Source: Triparma columacea
Taxonomy: Eukaryota > Sar > Bolidophyceae > Parmales > Triparmaceae
Direction: 5' to 3'
NCBI GenBank assembly: GCA_030267965.1
Contig: BRYA01000526.1
Location: 1 to 47,105 of the forward strand
DNA length: 47,105 bases
Shown: positions 20,106 through 30,787 of the stretch, piece after piece
Layout: the number at the start of each line of letters is the position of its first letter
Numbering within the stretch: position 1 is the stretch's first letter
Made by a program: the position numbers and the translations under genes
The notes under the pieces: model-generated
The model's input: only the letters and a program-made list of their open reading frames with translations
Database searches by the model: none
Told to the model about the DNA's origin: nothing

Positions 20106-21820
20106 ATGAAACGCCAAACGATATCAGATAGTATGAAATTAAATAACCCCAGATTGCCGAGCGTCAAAAATTGCCGGCCAAAGGGTGAAAATTCAGACGA
20201 GAGAGCCAGCTTCCCAAAAAAAATGTTGAACCCTTCTGCGGCTTCTGTCGCAACTAAGGTACTCTCCTTCGCGTCCAGACGCGCCCTCGATGAGCTTTCG
20301 GAAGCTCGCGGTTTGTTATCGACATCTTATCAGTCCGACATTATCGACGGTTTGGAGATCAAAGAGTTTGAAGACCCAGAATCAAGAGCTGCCGAGACGA
20401 CTAATGCTATGGGTTTTAAGGTACCCAAGGCTGTAACTCCTCCACTGCAATTCGGAAGTGTCCAATCTCAGGCATTCGTCCAGGGTGGGCCGCCTTTATT
20501 TTCGCACGCGCTCCTGTCTTGTGTGCCTTGTGACCCCAGTCAGGAAGCTGTGGTGCTCCCCCTTGGAAATGCCCCTGCAAATCTCAGCGAGAAGGAGCTT
20601 AAAGCGGTGGAGAGGAGGGAGAGGATAAAGGCCTTCGAAAAGGTGCACAAGAAAGGCCGACGAAAGGGTAAGAACGATCCTTTCTGGTGCAATGTCCCGG
20701 GGTGCGACTTCAACTCAAAGTACATGGTTGAAATGAAGGAGCACCTCCGCAAGAGCCACAACGTGGGGATAGTTTGGTACAAGTGCGAAGAACCAATGTG
20801 CGACTTCATCACGAAGTGGAGGAGCAGTATGAGGAGCCACACCCAGACTGTGCACAACCAGGACGAATCGGACTGGGCGAAATGCCCGATAGATGGATGC
20901 GAGTACAAGGCCAAGCGGAGGTACGTCACAACGTGCGAGGAGGGGGGGGGNNNNNNNNNNNNNNNNNNNNNNNNNNNNNNNNNNNAGCAAACCGAAGCGA
21001 CGAGTGATGAACGTTGCGCTTGTTGGTCAGGTGTTGTGGCCTTTTGGATGCAAAAGTCAGGGAGCTCAATTTAGGTCACCGCTCCTCCCTGCGCGTCGCG
21101 TATTGCACGCCCCATCCCGTAGCAAAATTCTAACCCTTCCGCTCCTTCCCCCCCGGCAGAGGCAACATGAACAGGCACCTCCAGTACGCCCACAAGGTCA
21201 ATAACGAGTGGCTTTTCTGCCCCCAACCGGTGAGAAGCTTTTCTAGTCGCTAACCCCCTCCCTCCACGGGTCAAATCGGCCATTCAAACTAACCCCCCCC
21301 CCGTCTCGCTTCAGGGATGCCAATACAAGGCGATGCAGCCGGCCCACATCCGCCGGCACCTAGCTGGGATCCATGACATCGGAGTGCAGTGGTTCCCTTG
21401 CACAGAATGTGATTACAAGGCAAAGGTGAGGGAGCCGAGGAGGAGCGGGGAGACGAGACTTGAGGGACCGCTGACGAATGTCAGCACCGCCCGTGCGCTC
21501 AAGTGCAGGCCCGCTAGATATTCCGTCGATTGTGGCCATTACTGACTTCCCTTTTTTGTTATGCTTCATCTGTCTCTTCTCGTCGACCGCAGCGGACGGA
21601 ACATCTAAAGCGGCATATCGAGGTCCACCACGAGAACGACCTCTTCACCGAGAAGATCGACGACTACATCATAAAGAGGTTCCGCAAGGACAACGTGAAG
21701 CTTCTCAAGATTGCAGTCGAGCTTAGGGAAATGCACAGCGAGGAACCGGAAATGGTAAAATATTTCACCAAGAATAGAATCCTTAATAGGTGGATGCAGT
21801 TGAGGAAGAAAGGACATTGA
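20106..21820 (+). CDS. C2H2 zinc-finger protein with five tandem fingers
   Basis: Four exons, 20106-20920, 21160-21229, 21315-21425 and 21593-21820 (phases 2, 0, 0), give 407 residues. The first ~170 residues are low in structure, and a basic helix (KELKAVERRERIKAFEKVHK) precedes the fingers. Five C2H2 units run from ~195 to ~345: WCNVPGCDFNSK, YKCEEPMCDF, KCPIDGCEYKAK, FCPQPGCQYKA and FPCTECDYKAK, with H-x3,4-H ends. Introns interrupt fingers 3, 4 and 5. The last ~55 residues are helical and charged. A DNA- or RNA-binding regulator is likely; targets are unknown. Intron 1 (20921-21159) contains a run of 35 N at 20951-20985, so its length is uncertain. The promoter is shared with the fluoride exporter. 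Confidence 0.87.
20951..20985. other. Assembly gap (35 N)
   Basis: Thirty-five undetermined bases inside intron 1 of the zinc-finger gene, directly after a run of nine G. The real gap length is unknown. The flanking exons join in phase, so the gap does not break the coding sequence as modelled. Confidence 1.
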
Positions 21821-22081
21821 GGAGGCGAGGGGGGGATGGGGGGGGGACGTAAAAGACACGACACTGAAAAGGATACATGAAGAAACAATTGAAGTGAAAG
21901 ATAGAACTTCGCGCGGTTCCACTTTTTACTTTTTCGCCCCCATCCCTTTTAATCTCTCCACCCCCTCCTGCAGCAATTCGTCCGACTTGCGAAAGCAGAG
22001 CAGAGCATTATGAATATGATTCTTCTCCTTTTTTTCCTTCCAACTTTTCCACCTCTTTTTCCCTTCCAACTTTCCTGGACA

Positions 22082-25000
22082 ATGTCTGCACCAATATCTA
22101 CACCAATGTCTACACCAACGCCCAGAAACGCATTCTGGGTACTTAATCCCCCAACGAATCCTATATCACCTTATCTCTCAAGCTCGTTACCTTCAAACCT
22201 TCCACCCTCCCTTTCACGGCAATTCATAAATAGCTTCAAAAAGGCTCTAACGTCTGTACCTTATCATACAACGAAGCCAGGACAGTGCTTGGACCCCTTC
22301 CAAAACTTCCCAGAGAAAGTTGACGAAATAAGAGACGTCAGAAACTACGTTGAGGTAAGGACAGGGGGAAGTGAGGGACAAGTGAGGAGAAGTGAGAGCT
22401 CAGGAGAAGGGGAGGCTCGCATGGGCGTAGCTTCCACTTGTGTCGAGAACACTGCTGCAGGGGCAGCGTGCTCTCTGGGTAGGTGTCCTCGATTGTCTCC
22501 TATGCTGCGAGCTGCCACTGTGAGGGACTCATCAAGTCCTCATCAATGACAAGCACCTACGCTGAGACGTCGTCGGTACCTGACTCTGTGTCAGCTTCTC
22601 TGAGTCTCACCCCAGGAGGGGGCAAGCTCAGGAGAAGGGAAGGCTCGCATGGGCGTAGGGACAAGTGAGGGACAAAGTGGAGGACAAGTGGAAGTTCCAA
22701 GGGAGTTTAAGGCTGAGATAGGACCTGATGGCTACTATTCGACGATCAGTTAGTCAGAACAAGCGTAACAACGCATCTTCTCATGATTAAACCCATCCTT
22801 CCCCAATCATCCAACCACTCCCCCTCTCACACAATCTCCTCGCCACTACCTCCTCGCAGGGCCAAGTCGCAGTAAACACTGGTCCCATAATGTTCAGCGA
22901 GACTTCCCTAATGACTCCGGAGCGTATCTACCGTTTCACTTATGAGGATCTTTTGAAGAGCTCTGCTACAGAAGATTACCCTCTCAGCGCCGCAGCAACG
23001 ACGACTACAACAGCTACAGCAACAACTGCTGCTGCTACTACCACAACAACAACTACTACTGCTACTACTACTTCGACGACAACAAAAGCAGTGGATGACA
23101 AAGGGTCTGAAGAAATGCAGATTGATTCCGCAGACACCCCCACCGCCGCCTCCACTGCCGCCTCAGCCTCAACCGTCCATACCGTCCCCTTCACACCGTC
23201 CAGCATTCCAGCAGTCATCACAACCACCACCACCCCCTCCTCCGTTTCCCCTTCCCCCTCCTTGTCCTCCCCCTGGGGCACCTCGTACCAATCATTCCTC
23301 CATCTCTACCGCTCCTACATGGACCTCTACATCGGCTTCCCCGAGTACTACAACTCCCCCCAGAACTCCCCCTCCCTCCAGCCCGTCCACTACACCCCCA
23401 TCCAGCGCCCCCCTGAAACCGAAGATTACGACACCGACGAGTCGTCCGTGAACTCAGAGAACAACAGGAATAGAGCCAAGAGACGTCAAAGGCCTGAAAG
23501 GCGCACCCCTCCCCCCCGCTTGCCCCCCCCCCCGCCCTTTACGCCTCCCTCAGATTCCTCGTTCCCCAAAAGCTACGTGAACCTGTTCGACAAGGTCGCT
23601 TGGCTATGGTTCCAGAAGCACTACTTCCCCGTCCTCTGCGTCTCCCCCTCCATGCTCCCTACCCACTTAGGGGGGCCTTTATACCAGTGGAAATCAATAG
23701 GTGAACCCTGGACGATGCCGATAAGCTTTTACGGATACGAGGGTCAACGTCAGCAGTTCTACTTCGTCGATATGCGCGACGTTAACTGCAGCTCAGAGTC
23801 GCACCTAGGCTTCATGGGGGGGTTGGGGAGGGATAGGAACACGGGGGGGAGGAAGCTGGTTGGGTGGGAGGAGGGGGTTAGACATGGGCTGCTTAAACAG
23901 AAGAAGGCAACACCGACGCTTAAGAAAAGCGTGAGGGAAGCGGAGGAGGATTTGGGGGAGGAGATCAAGCAGGCGTGCCACTTCGTCGAGGGGTACGTAA
24001 GCACGAAGGTTGAGGAAGTCAAGGAGAAGAAGGAGAAAAAGGCAAAGAAGGTTGACCCGAGAGACGCGTACGACTACGGGTTCGGGGAGAACATACCGGA
24101 GGGAGACGAAAGGAGGAAGGATGAAATGAGACTTTATATACCGAAGGAATGGACGGTTAGGACCAACTATAGCGGCAGGGTATTCCTGTGCGAGAATGAG
24201 AGACTAGGGGTTAGATTCAAGGTGAGCGACGGGGATTTTGGGGGGAGTGGACGGGGGGGGGGGGAAAGGGAAGGAAACAGAGATCGAGATCAGCACTGAA
24301 TGATTTCAACGGCGGCTAACTTAATCCCAAATCTCAAATGCCGCCCCTTTTACCCCCCACAACCTCCTCTCAGAGCAAGAAGGAGTGCATTCAGTACATC
24401 TGGGAGAAGGAGCCCTTAGTTTACGGTATGATGAAACGGGAGGCCCTAAAAAAAGCCTCCGGTTACGAGGGTGACGATGAGATCGTTGTGACAGAGGACT
24501 ACACGACCCCTGAAACTATTAGGAGAATACAGAGGGAAAGAGGAGAGGGGGTGGAGGTGGGGGGGAGGGTTAGGAAGAAGGAGGGAGGAGCAAAGGGGGG
24601 GGAGAAGAAGCAGGAAGGAGGAGCTAAGGGGGGAGAGAAGAAGAAGGAGGGAGGAGCACAGGAGGGTGGGAAGCAACCGAGGGGGGCAGGAGAGAAAGCA
24701 GGAGCTCCTCCTCCTGTGAAGGAGTCAAAGTACATTCCACTCTTGGCCTCTAACCCCGTGGCGGAGCGCATGAACGATGAGTTCCCGCCCTCAGAGTGGA
24801 TCGTCGAACAGAGCTGGAGGCAGGACGGCCACTACAGGATCAGCCACAGGTCGCAACCGGAGAAGGTCTTCATGAGACTTACCGGACCGGAGGGGGCGAG
24901 GAAGTACAAGGAGGAGATTGAAGGGAGAGGGGGGAAGACAGAGAAGGTTGAGACAAAGGGGGGGAAAGAGAAGAGAAAAAGATCCTCAAAGAGCCTCGAG

Positions 25001-26159
25001 AACGACTCCGAGTCTGATTCACAATCCGGATCCGGATCCACGCTACGTAGGAAGAAGAGCAAATCGTCGTCGCCGGTTCCTGATCCACGCGATTCCCTTG
25101 GCCAAGTCACCGTGCACGAGAGCCCTCCAGACGAAGAAGGCGTCATTTTCGGGAAGAGGGCCGACAAGTAAGACGGACAAGAAAGCGAGCTGCGGAAAAG
25201 GTGTCGGGAGTACAACCTGATGTCTTATTTTCTGACCCCTTGTCGCTCTTTCGCTTTCGCTAAAAATCGCCTCATCTCGCAGCACTTCTACTACTTACTT
25301 CAAAAAATACCCAGTCGGGCACCCGGAGAGGGTGCTGAACCCTAACCGCTACATCAGAGAGGTCTTCGTTCTCGGGGAGGAGTGGGAGGTTAGACTTGAA
25401 AACTTGGACAAAGATGGGAATAGGGGGGAAAATAGTTCGAGCAGGTGGGTATGTGTGAAGGTTAAGGGGAAAGGGGAGGGGACCAAATGTAGAGGTAAAA
25501 AGGCTGCGATGGACATGGAAAAGATGTTGTGTAAGGGGGAGAAGGAGGGGGGAAAGAAAAAGAACGAGAAGAGGCCTGCACCCGAGAATACACCCAAGGA
25601 GGGGGGAAAGAAGAAGAACGAGAAGAGGCCTCCACCCGAGAATACACCCAAGAACAAGAGTGGCGGCGTGAATTCCAACCTTTTGGACATGAGCAACTGG
25701 GTTAGGAGGAGCGTCAGGGGATCCAACTTCACGAGCGCCGAGCTGGAGGTGGAGATTGAAATGGAAACGGAGAAAAAGAAGCAGCAGCAGAAGGAGAGGG
25801 AGGAGCAGGAAAAACTTGACAACGAAATGGAGGAGAAGAAACAGAAACCTAAGCCACAACACCGGAAGTCCGAAAATTCCGAGGAGGTCTCCGAATACCC
25901 CCAACGTGTGCCCCTTAATGACCCGCGTCGTAAGTTTCGTAACACCATTACAATCCCCAGCACTTGGGAAGTCACAGAAACAAGTAAAACAAAATACAAA
26001 ATCGTGAGTGAAGGAGTGACTTTCACGAGTAAGGCGAAGTGCATCGCTTACATTCTTGATAAGGACCCTGGTTCTTTTGACAAGATTGAACTTCAGGCTT
26101 ACCGTAAGAAGGAGATGGAGAGGGGGGACGGGAGAGGAGGGGGGCTTGGGAGCAAGTAG
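22082..26159 (+). CDS. Large protein with PWWP-like domain and repeated MBD-like modules
   Basis: Four exons, 22082-22354, 22860-24221, 24374-25167 and 25283-26159 (phases 0, 0, 2), give 1101 residues. After a Pro/Ser-rich start and a poly-Thr/Ala run (~110-145), residues ~330-400 look PWWP-like (KVAWLWFQKHYFPVLCVSP, then ISFYGYEGQRQQFYFVDMRD). From ~520 onward a module recurs: a Trp-Val-x start, a short hairpin and an end like FxSKxxCIxYI. Examples are IPKEWTVRTNY with SKKECIQYIWEKEP, SEWIVEQSWRQDGHYRI, EEWEVRLEN, and IPSTWEVTETS with TSKAKCIAYILDKDP. This pattern resembles methyl-CpG-binding domains. Lys/Glu/Gly-rich linkers separate modules; one holds a duplicated PPPENTPK-type repeat. A chromatin role is inferred. 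An ATG at 22010 would add 24 hydrophobic residues translated from a pyrimidine-rich leader; I chose 22082. Exon 1 is the least certain. Confidence 0.7.
22397..22658 (+). repeat. 34-bp direct repeats bounding ~194 bp in a long intron
   Basis: AGCTCAGGAGAAGGGG... at 22397-22430 and the same 34 bases with one change at 22625-22658, both followed by CATGGGCGTAG. They lie in the 505-bp intron 1 of the MBD-like gene, much longer than the usual ~100 bp here. The layout suggests a local duplication or an insertion flanked by repeats. No coding potential is convincing between them. Confidence 0.8.
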
Positions 26160-26217
26160 GGCAAGAGGCAAGGAACCAAGGTGATAAAAGTCCTCAGTTC
26201 CATGAAAATTCGTTGTT

Positions 26218-28515
26218 TTAGACATGTTTGGCTGCCCTTTTTTTGAAGATATCCGCCATATCCTCGAATGTTATCCGTTCTTTCGGATCTTGTTTCCAAC
26301 ACTGCTCAATAATGTCAGCTAACTCTTCATCCTTCTCCTTCACTTTTGTAAGATCAGGTCTCCAACCCTTGCTAACACGGTTCATGACGACCATGGGTCC
26401 CCATCCCTTCCTGAACGCCCTCTTGATGTCTCCATCGTAGAAAATTTCTAGTAATAGCATGCCATAGGAGTAGACATCAACTGCGCAAGAGTACGTGTTG
26501 TCTGCATCTTCCATGCTAAAAACCTCCGGTGCCATAAAGTAAGGAGTTCCCACGGTGGTCATAGTCCCATCGTCTCCGCCGCTCGACCTGCTCTCGCCAA
26601 AATCGGTGATTTTAGCACTCAGACCATCCGCGACGAGCACGTTTGCACACTTCAAGTCTCTGTGAATGATAGGTGGACTCTGTCCGTGAAGGAAGGTGCC
26701 ACCTTGGCATATCCCAAGTGCCCAACTATCTTTCAGCCCGAGGCCTTTCATAATGGTAGACTGATTTTCGGTACTACGAGACGACAATGCCGGATTGATT
26801 CTGCTTGCTTTATCAGATTCTGGGACGATTCCTTGTTCTAGGGCTTCCTCCTCCCTTTCAAATTCTGCGACAACAGGAGTTAGTAGTTGTAGCTTGCTTT
26901 AAGCGAAAGCAAAATGTGTGCCAAGAATGTTGTCGCTAGGCTCCACCTCACCTTCCTCCCTCATTGCAAACGATGATAGAAACTTTTTGCGTGCCATCTC
27001 TTTGTCCTCCTTCGACTTTCGCCAAGTCAAAAGTTCTATGTGAGGATACGAAAGGATAAAGTTATCCAACGATCCATGACTGCAAAGTTCGAAAAGTATC
27101 CCTCGTTCGTGGCTTTCCCAGACAACTCCGAGGCATTGAACAATATTTGGATGTCGAAGTCTCCCAATAAGTTTGAGCTCGAGCAAGAACCTCTCCATGG
27201 TATCGTCACCTTTTTGAAGGACTTCGGGCTGAATTTCTTTCATGGCGCATCTAGTTCCAAGGTAGCTAAGAAGGGTAAGAGATGAGTGAGAAGGGGGGGT
27301 TAGCTACAAGATACGTTGTATTTATGAAAGCGGAGAGGGTCACCTCACCTCGCTACAACTACGTCTCCGAACGCTCCCCTCCCAAGAGATCTTCTTTGGC
27401 CTTTCTCATCTAGCTCGTATTTGATTTTGCTAGAGTCTATTAGAAGGGCAGGGTCGATGCTATCGGTTGATGTATTTGTAGGATGACTGGTGTTGCCACC
27501 GTTAGGGGTAGTGATCCTTAACGTCTCTTGTTGTGCTTCCAGGGGGAGAACGGCAGTGGCAGCGGCGGCAGCGGCAGCGGGAGTGGCAGCGGCAGCGGCA
27601 GTGGCAGCGGCAGTAGCAGCGGCAGCGGCAGTGGCAGCGGCAGCGGCAGTGGCAACGGCAGCGGCAGCGGGAGTAGGGGTGGGAGTAGGGGTGGAAGCCG
27701 AGGGGACGTCCTTCACCTTAGCTAATGCAGGTTTCGATGAAGTGGCTTTCATTTTGCGAATGAGGAAGAAGAGACATGTGAGGAGAACGCTTGCTGCAGC
27801 GGTTCCAATAATCATGGTAGAGTTACTTGCTGTATCGTTAGAAGATTCGGTGGCGACAACATTATATTTTCCAAATCGCCCGGCGTTCTCGCAATCGGCA
27901 TAAACTGACTCGAATTCGTTGAGATCTTCAAATTTGTTGCACATCTGTGTGAGCAGGCCTACTTCCCCAAAAGCTGTGACTGTCCCGTTTGGGATCAGGT
28001 TGTCCGCCGTACTCATCGCAAACGCAAGATTTGTATTGCACATGTTGGTCGAGCAAACAAGAGCCTTGTGGCAACGCGTTGAGTCTTCATTAACCACTAC
28101 ATCAATAATTTCGTAAAAAAGCTTGGCACCTTCGCCTTCGCTGCCAGTAGACGATTCTACTGCTTCCCACGTCATGTCGTTTAATGTAGAAAGTATGTCG
28201 CAGCACTTGGGGGTGGGGGTGGGGGGGGGGGGAGGAGTTAGGAGAGGGAGAAGTGGCTGTGCCCCCCCCCACCCCACCCCCCTATACACACACAAAACTT
28301 ACGTATTGAAGAGTGGGAAAGGGAATTGTCACAGGTGTTGTGGATTCAGTCTCAAGACATTCGTACTCAGGGCCACAATTAGCTACATTTGTTTCGGGTT
28401 CTACGCCGCAGGTGTGAACTCTATCGTCCGTAGGATTGATGCAGCGATAAGATGGAGCGTTGATTACACACACCGTTTTCTGCTCAATGTACCAGGTGGG
28501 GGGGGGGTCGTTCAT
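26218..28515 (-). CDS. Receptor-like protein kinase (TKL-like), 5' end uncertain
   Basis: Exons 28303-28515, 27349-28205, 26952-27265 and 26218-26864 (phases 0, 2, 1) give 676 residues from a provisional ATG at 28515. The Cys-rich N-terminal part (about 10 Cys by residue ~90, more to 160) looks extracellular. A membrane helix (MIIGTAAASVLLTCLFFLI) follows near residue 190, then a juxtamembrane region with a long poly-Ala tract. The kinase has LGRGAFGDVVVA, CAMKEI lysine, IIHRDLKCANVLV, ITDFGES and YFMAPEVF, all key residues present; the HRDLKCAN form and GTPYFMAPE fit tyrosine-kinase-like Ser/Thr kinases. An insert of ~70 residues lies before the catalytic loop. No signal peptide is seen, so an upstream first exon is probably missing. 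Intron 3 has a TACTAAC branch site. Ligand unknown. Confidence 0.82.
27553..27680. repeat. GGCAGC-type triplet repeat coding poly-Ala
   Basis: Imperfect GCGGCA/GTGGCA hexamers fill ~120 bp. On the minus strand they encode the poly-Ala (with Thr, Val) juxtamembrane tract of the receptor kinase. Length is likely variable between strains. Confidence 0.9.
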
Positions 28516-28964
28516 GACGAGAGAATTCCAGCAGTGATGAAGTTCTAATGTTTATTGGTAGAATTTGTGGAAGAAAGAGAGGGATAGGGGGGAGGGGGGG
28601 GGTTAAGGCGGCCAAGGGAGGGGCGATTCGGAAGTCTAGAGGGTATTTCCAAGGGCAAGTACTTTTTACCCCACCTTCTGTTGGGTTGGATCTTCCATCT
28701 TCCAAGCGACAGGGAGTTCTGGGTTGAAACCCATTTTTTTATGAATTTTCAAATGAAATTTTCGCGCTATTTGTAACGCTTGGGCGTCTTCTACTATCGT
28801 CTAAAGATAATGCGCATTTGAAGTCCTTTTGTTCGTTGCAAAAATGTTAGCTTATTTACTTGGTTCGTTGGGTTCAGTTTGAACCCATGCGAAAGCCTTC
28901 GGTGGTCACTCCTTCGTTCTCCTCTCCTCTTTCTCCTCTCTCCTTTTTCTTTCTCTCCCACCAT
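28516..28964. other. Intergenic region upstream of receptor kinase
   Basis: About 450 bp between two minus-strand genes. It should contain the missing 5' exon or promoter of the receptor kinase and the 3' UTR of the phosphagen kinase. A 7-bp perfect inverted repeat GGGTTCA-GTT-TGAACCC lies at 28870-28886, in that 3' UTR. A 22-codon open frame at 28666-28734 (-) reads PELPVAWKMEDPTQQKVG, reminiscent of the first half of a WW domain, but has no partner exon in phase. I make no gene call. Confidence 0.5.
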
Positions 28965-30476
28965 CTATACTTTCTGGAACTGCTCCGAGCAATCAACTTC
29001 CTCCCCATTAGCGAGTTTCTTCTCCATCTTAACGAGTTCCGTGACGCCGTCGATCATCAGCTGGATGAGTTCGATCTCGCTGAAGCCTAGCCTGTGCCTG
29101 TTGCTGATGTCGAAGATCCCACTCTTGGCCTTGTCGGTCTCCCCGTGCTTCCCCCGCACCTCGAGGCCCATCCTGACGCACATTTGATCGAAGCCCGAGA
29201 GTTTAGACAGCCTAATGAGCTTCACGTGCATGCTGGCACGCATTCCCGTGCCTAGGTTGGAGGGGCAGCCCACGACGTAGCCTAGGTGGTCGTCGTGCAG
29301 GAAGGAGTGGCCCTCTTCCTTTAGGCCCTCCTCGATAACTGCGAGTCCTCTGGCCAACTTTTCGAAAACCGCGGCAATGTCCCCGCCCTTCTTCATGGTC
29401 ATAATTCTCAGGTGGTCCTCCTCGTTCACCCAAACGATGAAGTCGGGAGTGTCCTCGACGTCCTCGACATTAATGAAGATCCCCCGGGCGTCCGGCCAGT
29501 CCTTGGAGAGGCCTGCGGTGATCGCCCACTCGTTGGGGTTGTCAAAGAGGATGTGTCTCTGTATGAGGTCGTCGTTCTCCGCGTTTGTCATGTCATTGAG
29601 GCTGATGTAAGTACTCTTAAGGTCACCGGTGAGCCGAGAAATACAGCGCTTGGAAATCGACTCGACCAGGCGACGCTGCCGGCGGTTTGAGGCGGGAGGA
29701 AATGGGAACCCCGATATGCTCCGTGAGACCCTTATTCTTGTCGACAGCACGTACTCTGAGTTAGGATCCAGGTCCGGGACACTTTTGAGGTGGGTGGGGT
29801 TTATGTCGGTCGTGTGGAGGGAGGTAGGGGAGAAATCGTGGTACTCTCGAATCACAGGGTCAAAGAAGGGCTTAAATATCTGGTAAGACTGATGTGGGTG
29901 GGGAGGGGGTTAAGGTGAGTGTGCAGTTGGTTCATCAATTCTAACGTCTCTCTATTCTTCTTCGCCCCGCTCTGCGCCAGTCACTGGCGCTCGTCGCCAA
30001 CAACTCACCTCGTAGTCTCCAGCCATACAACCCATGTTCCTGGGGAGGGAGTAGCCGCAGGCCGTGCCAGATTTGATCACGTCGTTTATTGTGTATCCAT
30101 TGGAGGTCTTCCTGCCTTTCAACTCTTCGAACACCTCCTTCGAAAGGTGCTTCCTCATCAAGGAGCGATGCCAGTGGCTAAAGTAAGGGAACTCGTCAAG
30201 CACCTCAATACCAGCACCTTCGTCACAGGAGGCATTGGACGAGTCAAACTTGGCATTGGACGAGTCGAATTTGGAGAACGTCGTCAACTCCAGCCACCGC
30301 TCTATCCCACACCTCCCTGAAGTTGACACCGAGGCTGCAGTTGACAACTTCCTCAAAAAATTTCCCAAGCTCGATGAGGCGTCAGTGGTGTCATCAAAAG
30401 CATCCGAACGATCGTATGTGATGAAAGCTGCCGCAGCAAGCGGGAATACAAATCTAGAAGCACCTCTAGACAACAT
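28965..30476 (-). CDS. Phosphagen (guanidino) kinase, arginine-kinase-like
   Basis: Two exons, 30009-30476 and 28965-29888 (phase 0, donor GTGAGT, acceptor TCAG), give 463 residues, about 100 more than a typical ~355-residue arginine kinase. The extension starts MLSRGASRFVFPLAAAAF, a possible mitochondrial presequence. The all-alpha N-domain has EVFEELKGRKTSNGYTINDV and, across the intron, AGDYESYQIFKPFFDPVI. The catalytic domain has VLSTRIRVSRSISG, NEEDHLRIMTM and CPSNLGTGMRASMHVKL with the reactive Cys. The enzyme moves phosphate between ATP and a guanidino compound to buffer ATP. The specificity loop (SGTACGYSLPRNMGCMAGD) differs from animal arginine kinases, so the substrate is uncertain. 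A duplicated 6-residue unit (FDSSNA) lies in the extension. Such genes are scattered in protists, which suggests old transfer or loss. Confidence 0.92.
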
Positions 30477-30787
30477 CTCAGCAGTGACGTCACCTCACCA
30501 AACAAGGGTACTTCCTGTGTTTGGGCGCGACGAGGGATTCTACTGCTGTAAATGTCTCAAGAGCTTATCCACTTTGGAGTGTGGGTGTCACGGGGGGGAT
30601 ATGGGTCGTGTAGGGATTGTAAGATCTCAAAATGGATTTTGACTGCTGAATTCTGAAGCTTTTGCGATTGCAAAACCTTGCTCTTAATTTTTGGTGTCTT
30701 CGGCAGCTTTTCAGGAGTCATCCCCTCCATTTTCTGTCGTTCTGTCGACTGTAGCTGAGAAAACAGCCCATAAATTCGCGGAGAACG
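30477..30787. other. Divergent promoter region, phosphagen kinase / ycf34
   Basis: About 310 bp between the start codons. It is fairly pyrimidine/AT-mixed, with no clear TATA box, no repeat and no convincing open frame. Presumed shared promoter and 5' UTRs. Confidence 0.5.

Noticed and set aside
27490..27903. Plus-strand Gly/Ser or Ala/Val repeat protein
   Set aside because: Mirror of the poly-Ala coding repeat in the receptor kinase; the minus strand has the membrane helix and kinase exons in phase.
28666..28734. WW-domain-like first exon of the receptor kinase
   Set aside because: The peptide resembles half of a WW domain, but no donor joins it in phase to the next exon and a WW domain does not fit an extracellular N-terminus.
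30235..30642. Plus-strand 135-codon gene
   Set aside because: Overlaps the first exon of the phosphagen kinase on the other strand, which has family motifs and an in-phase splice.
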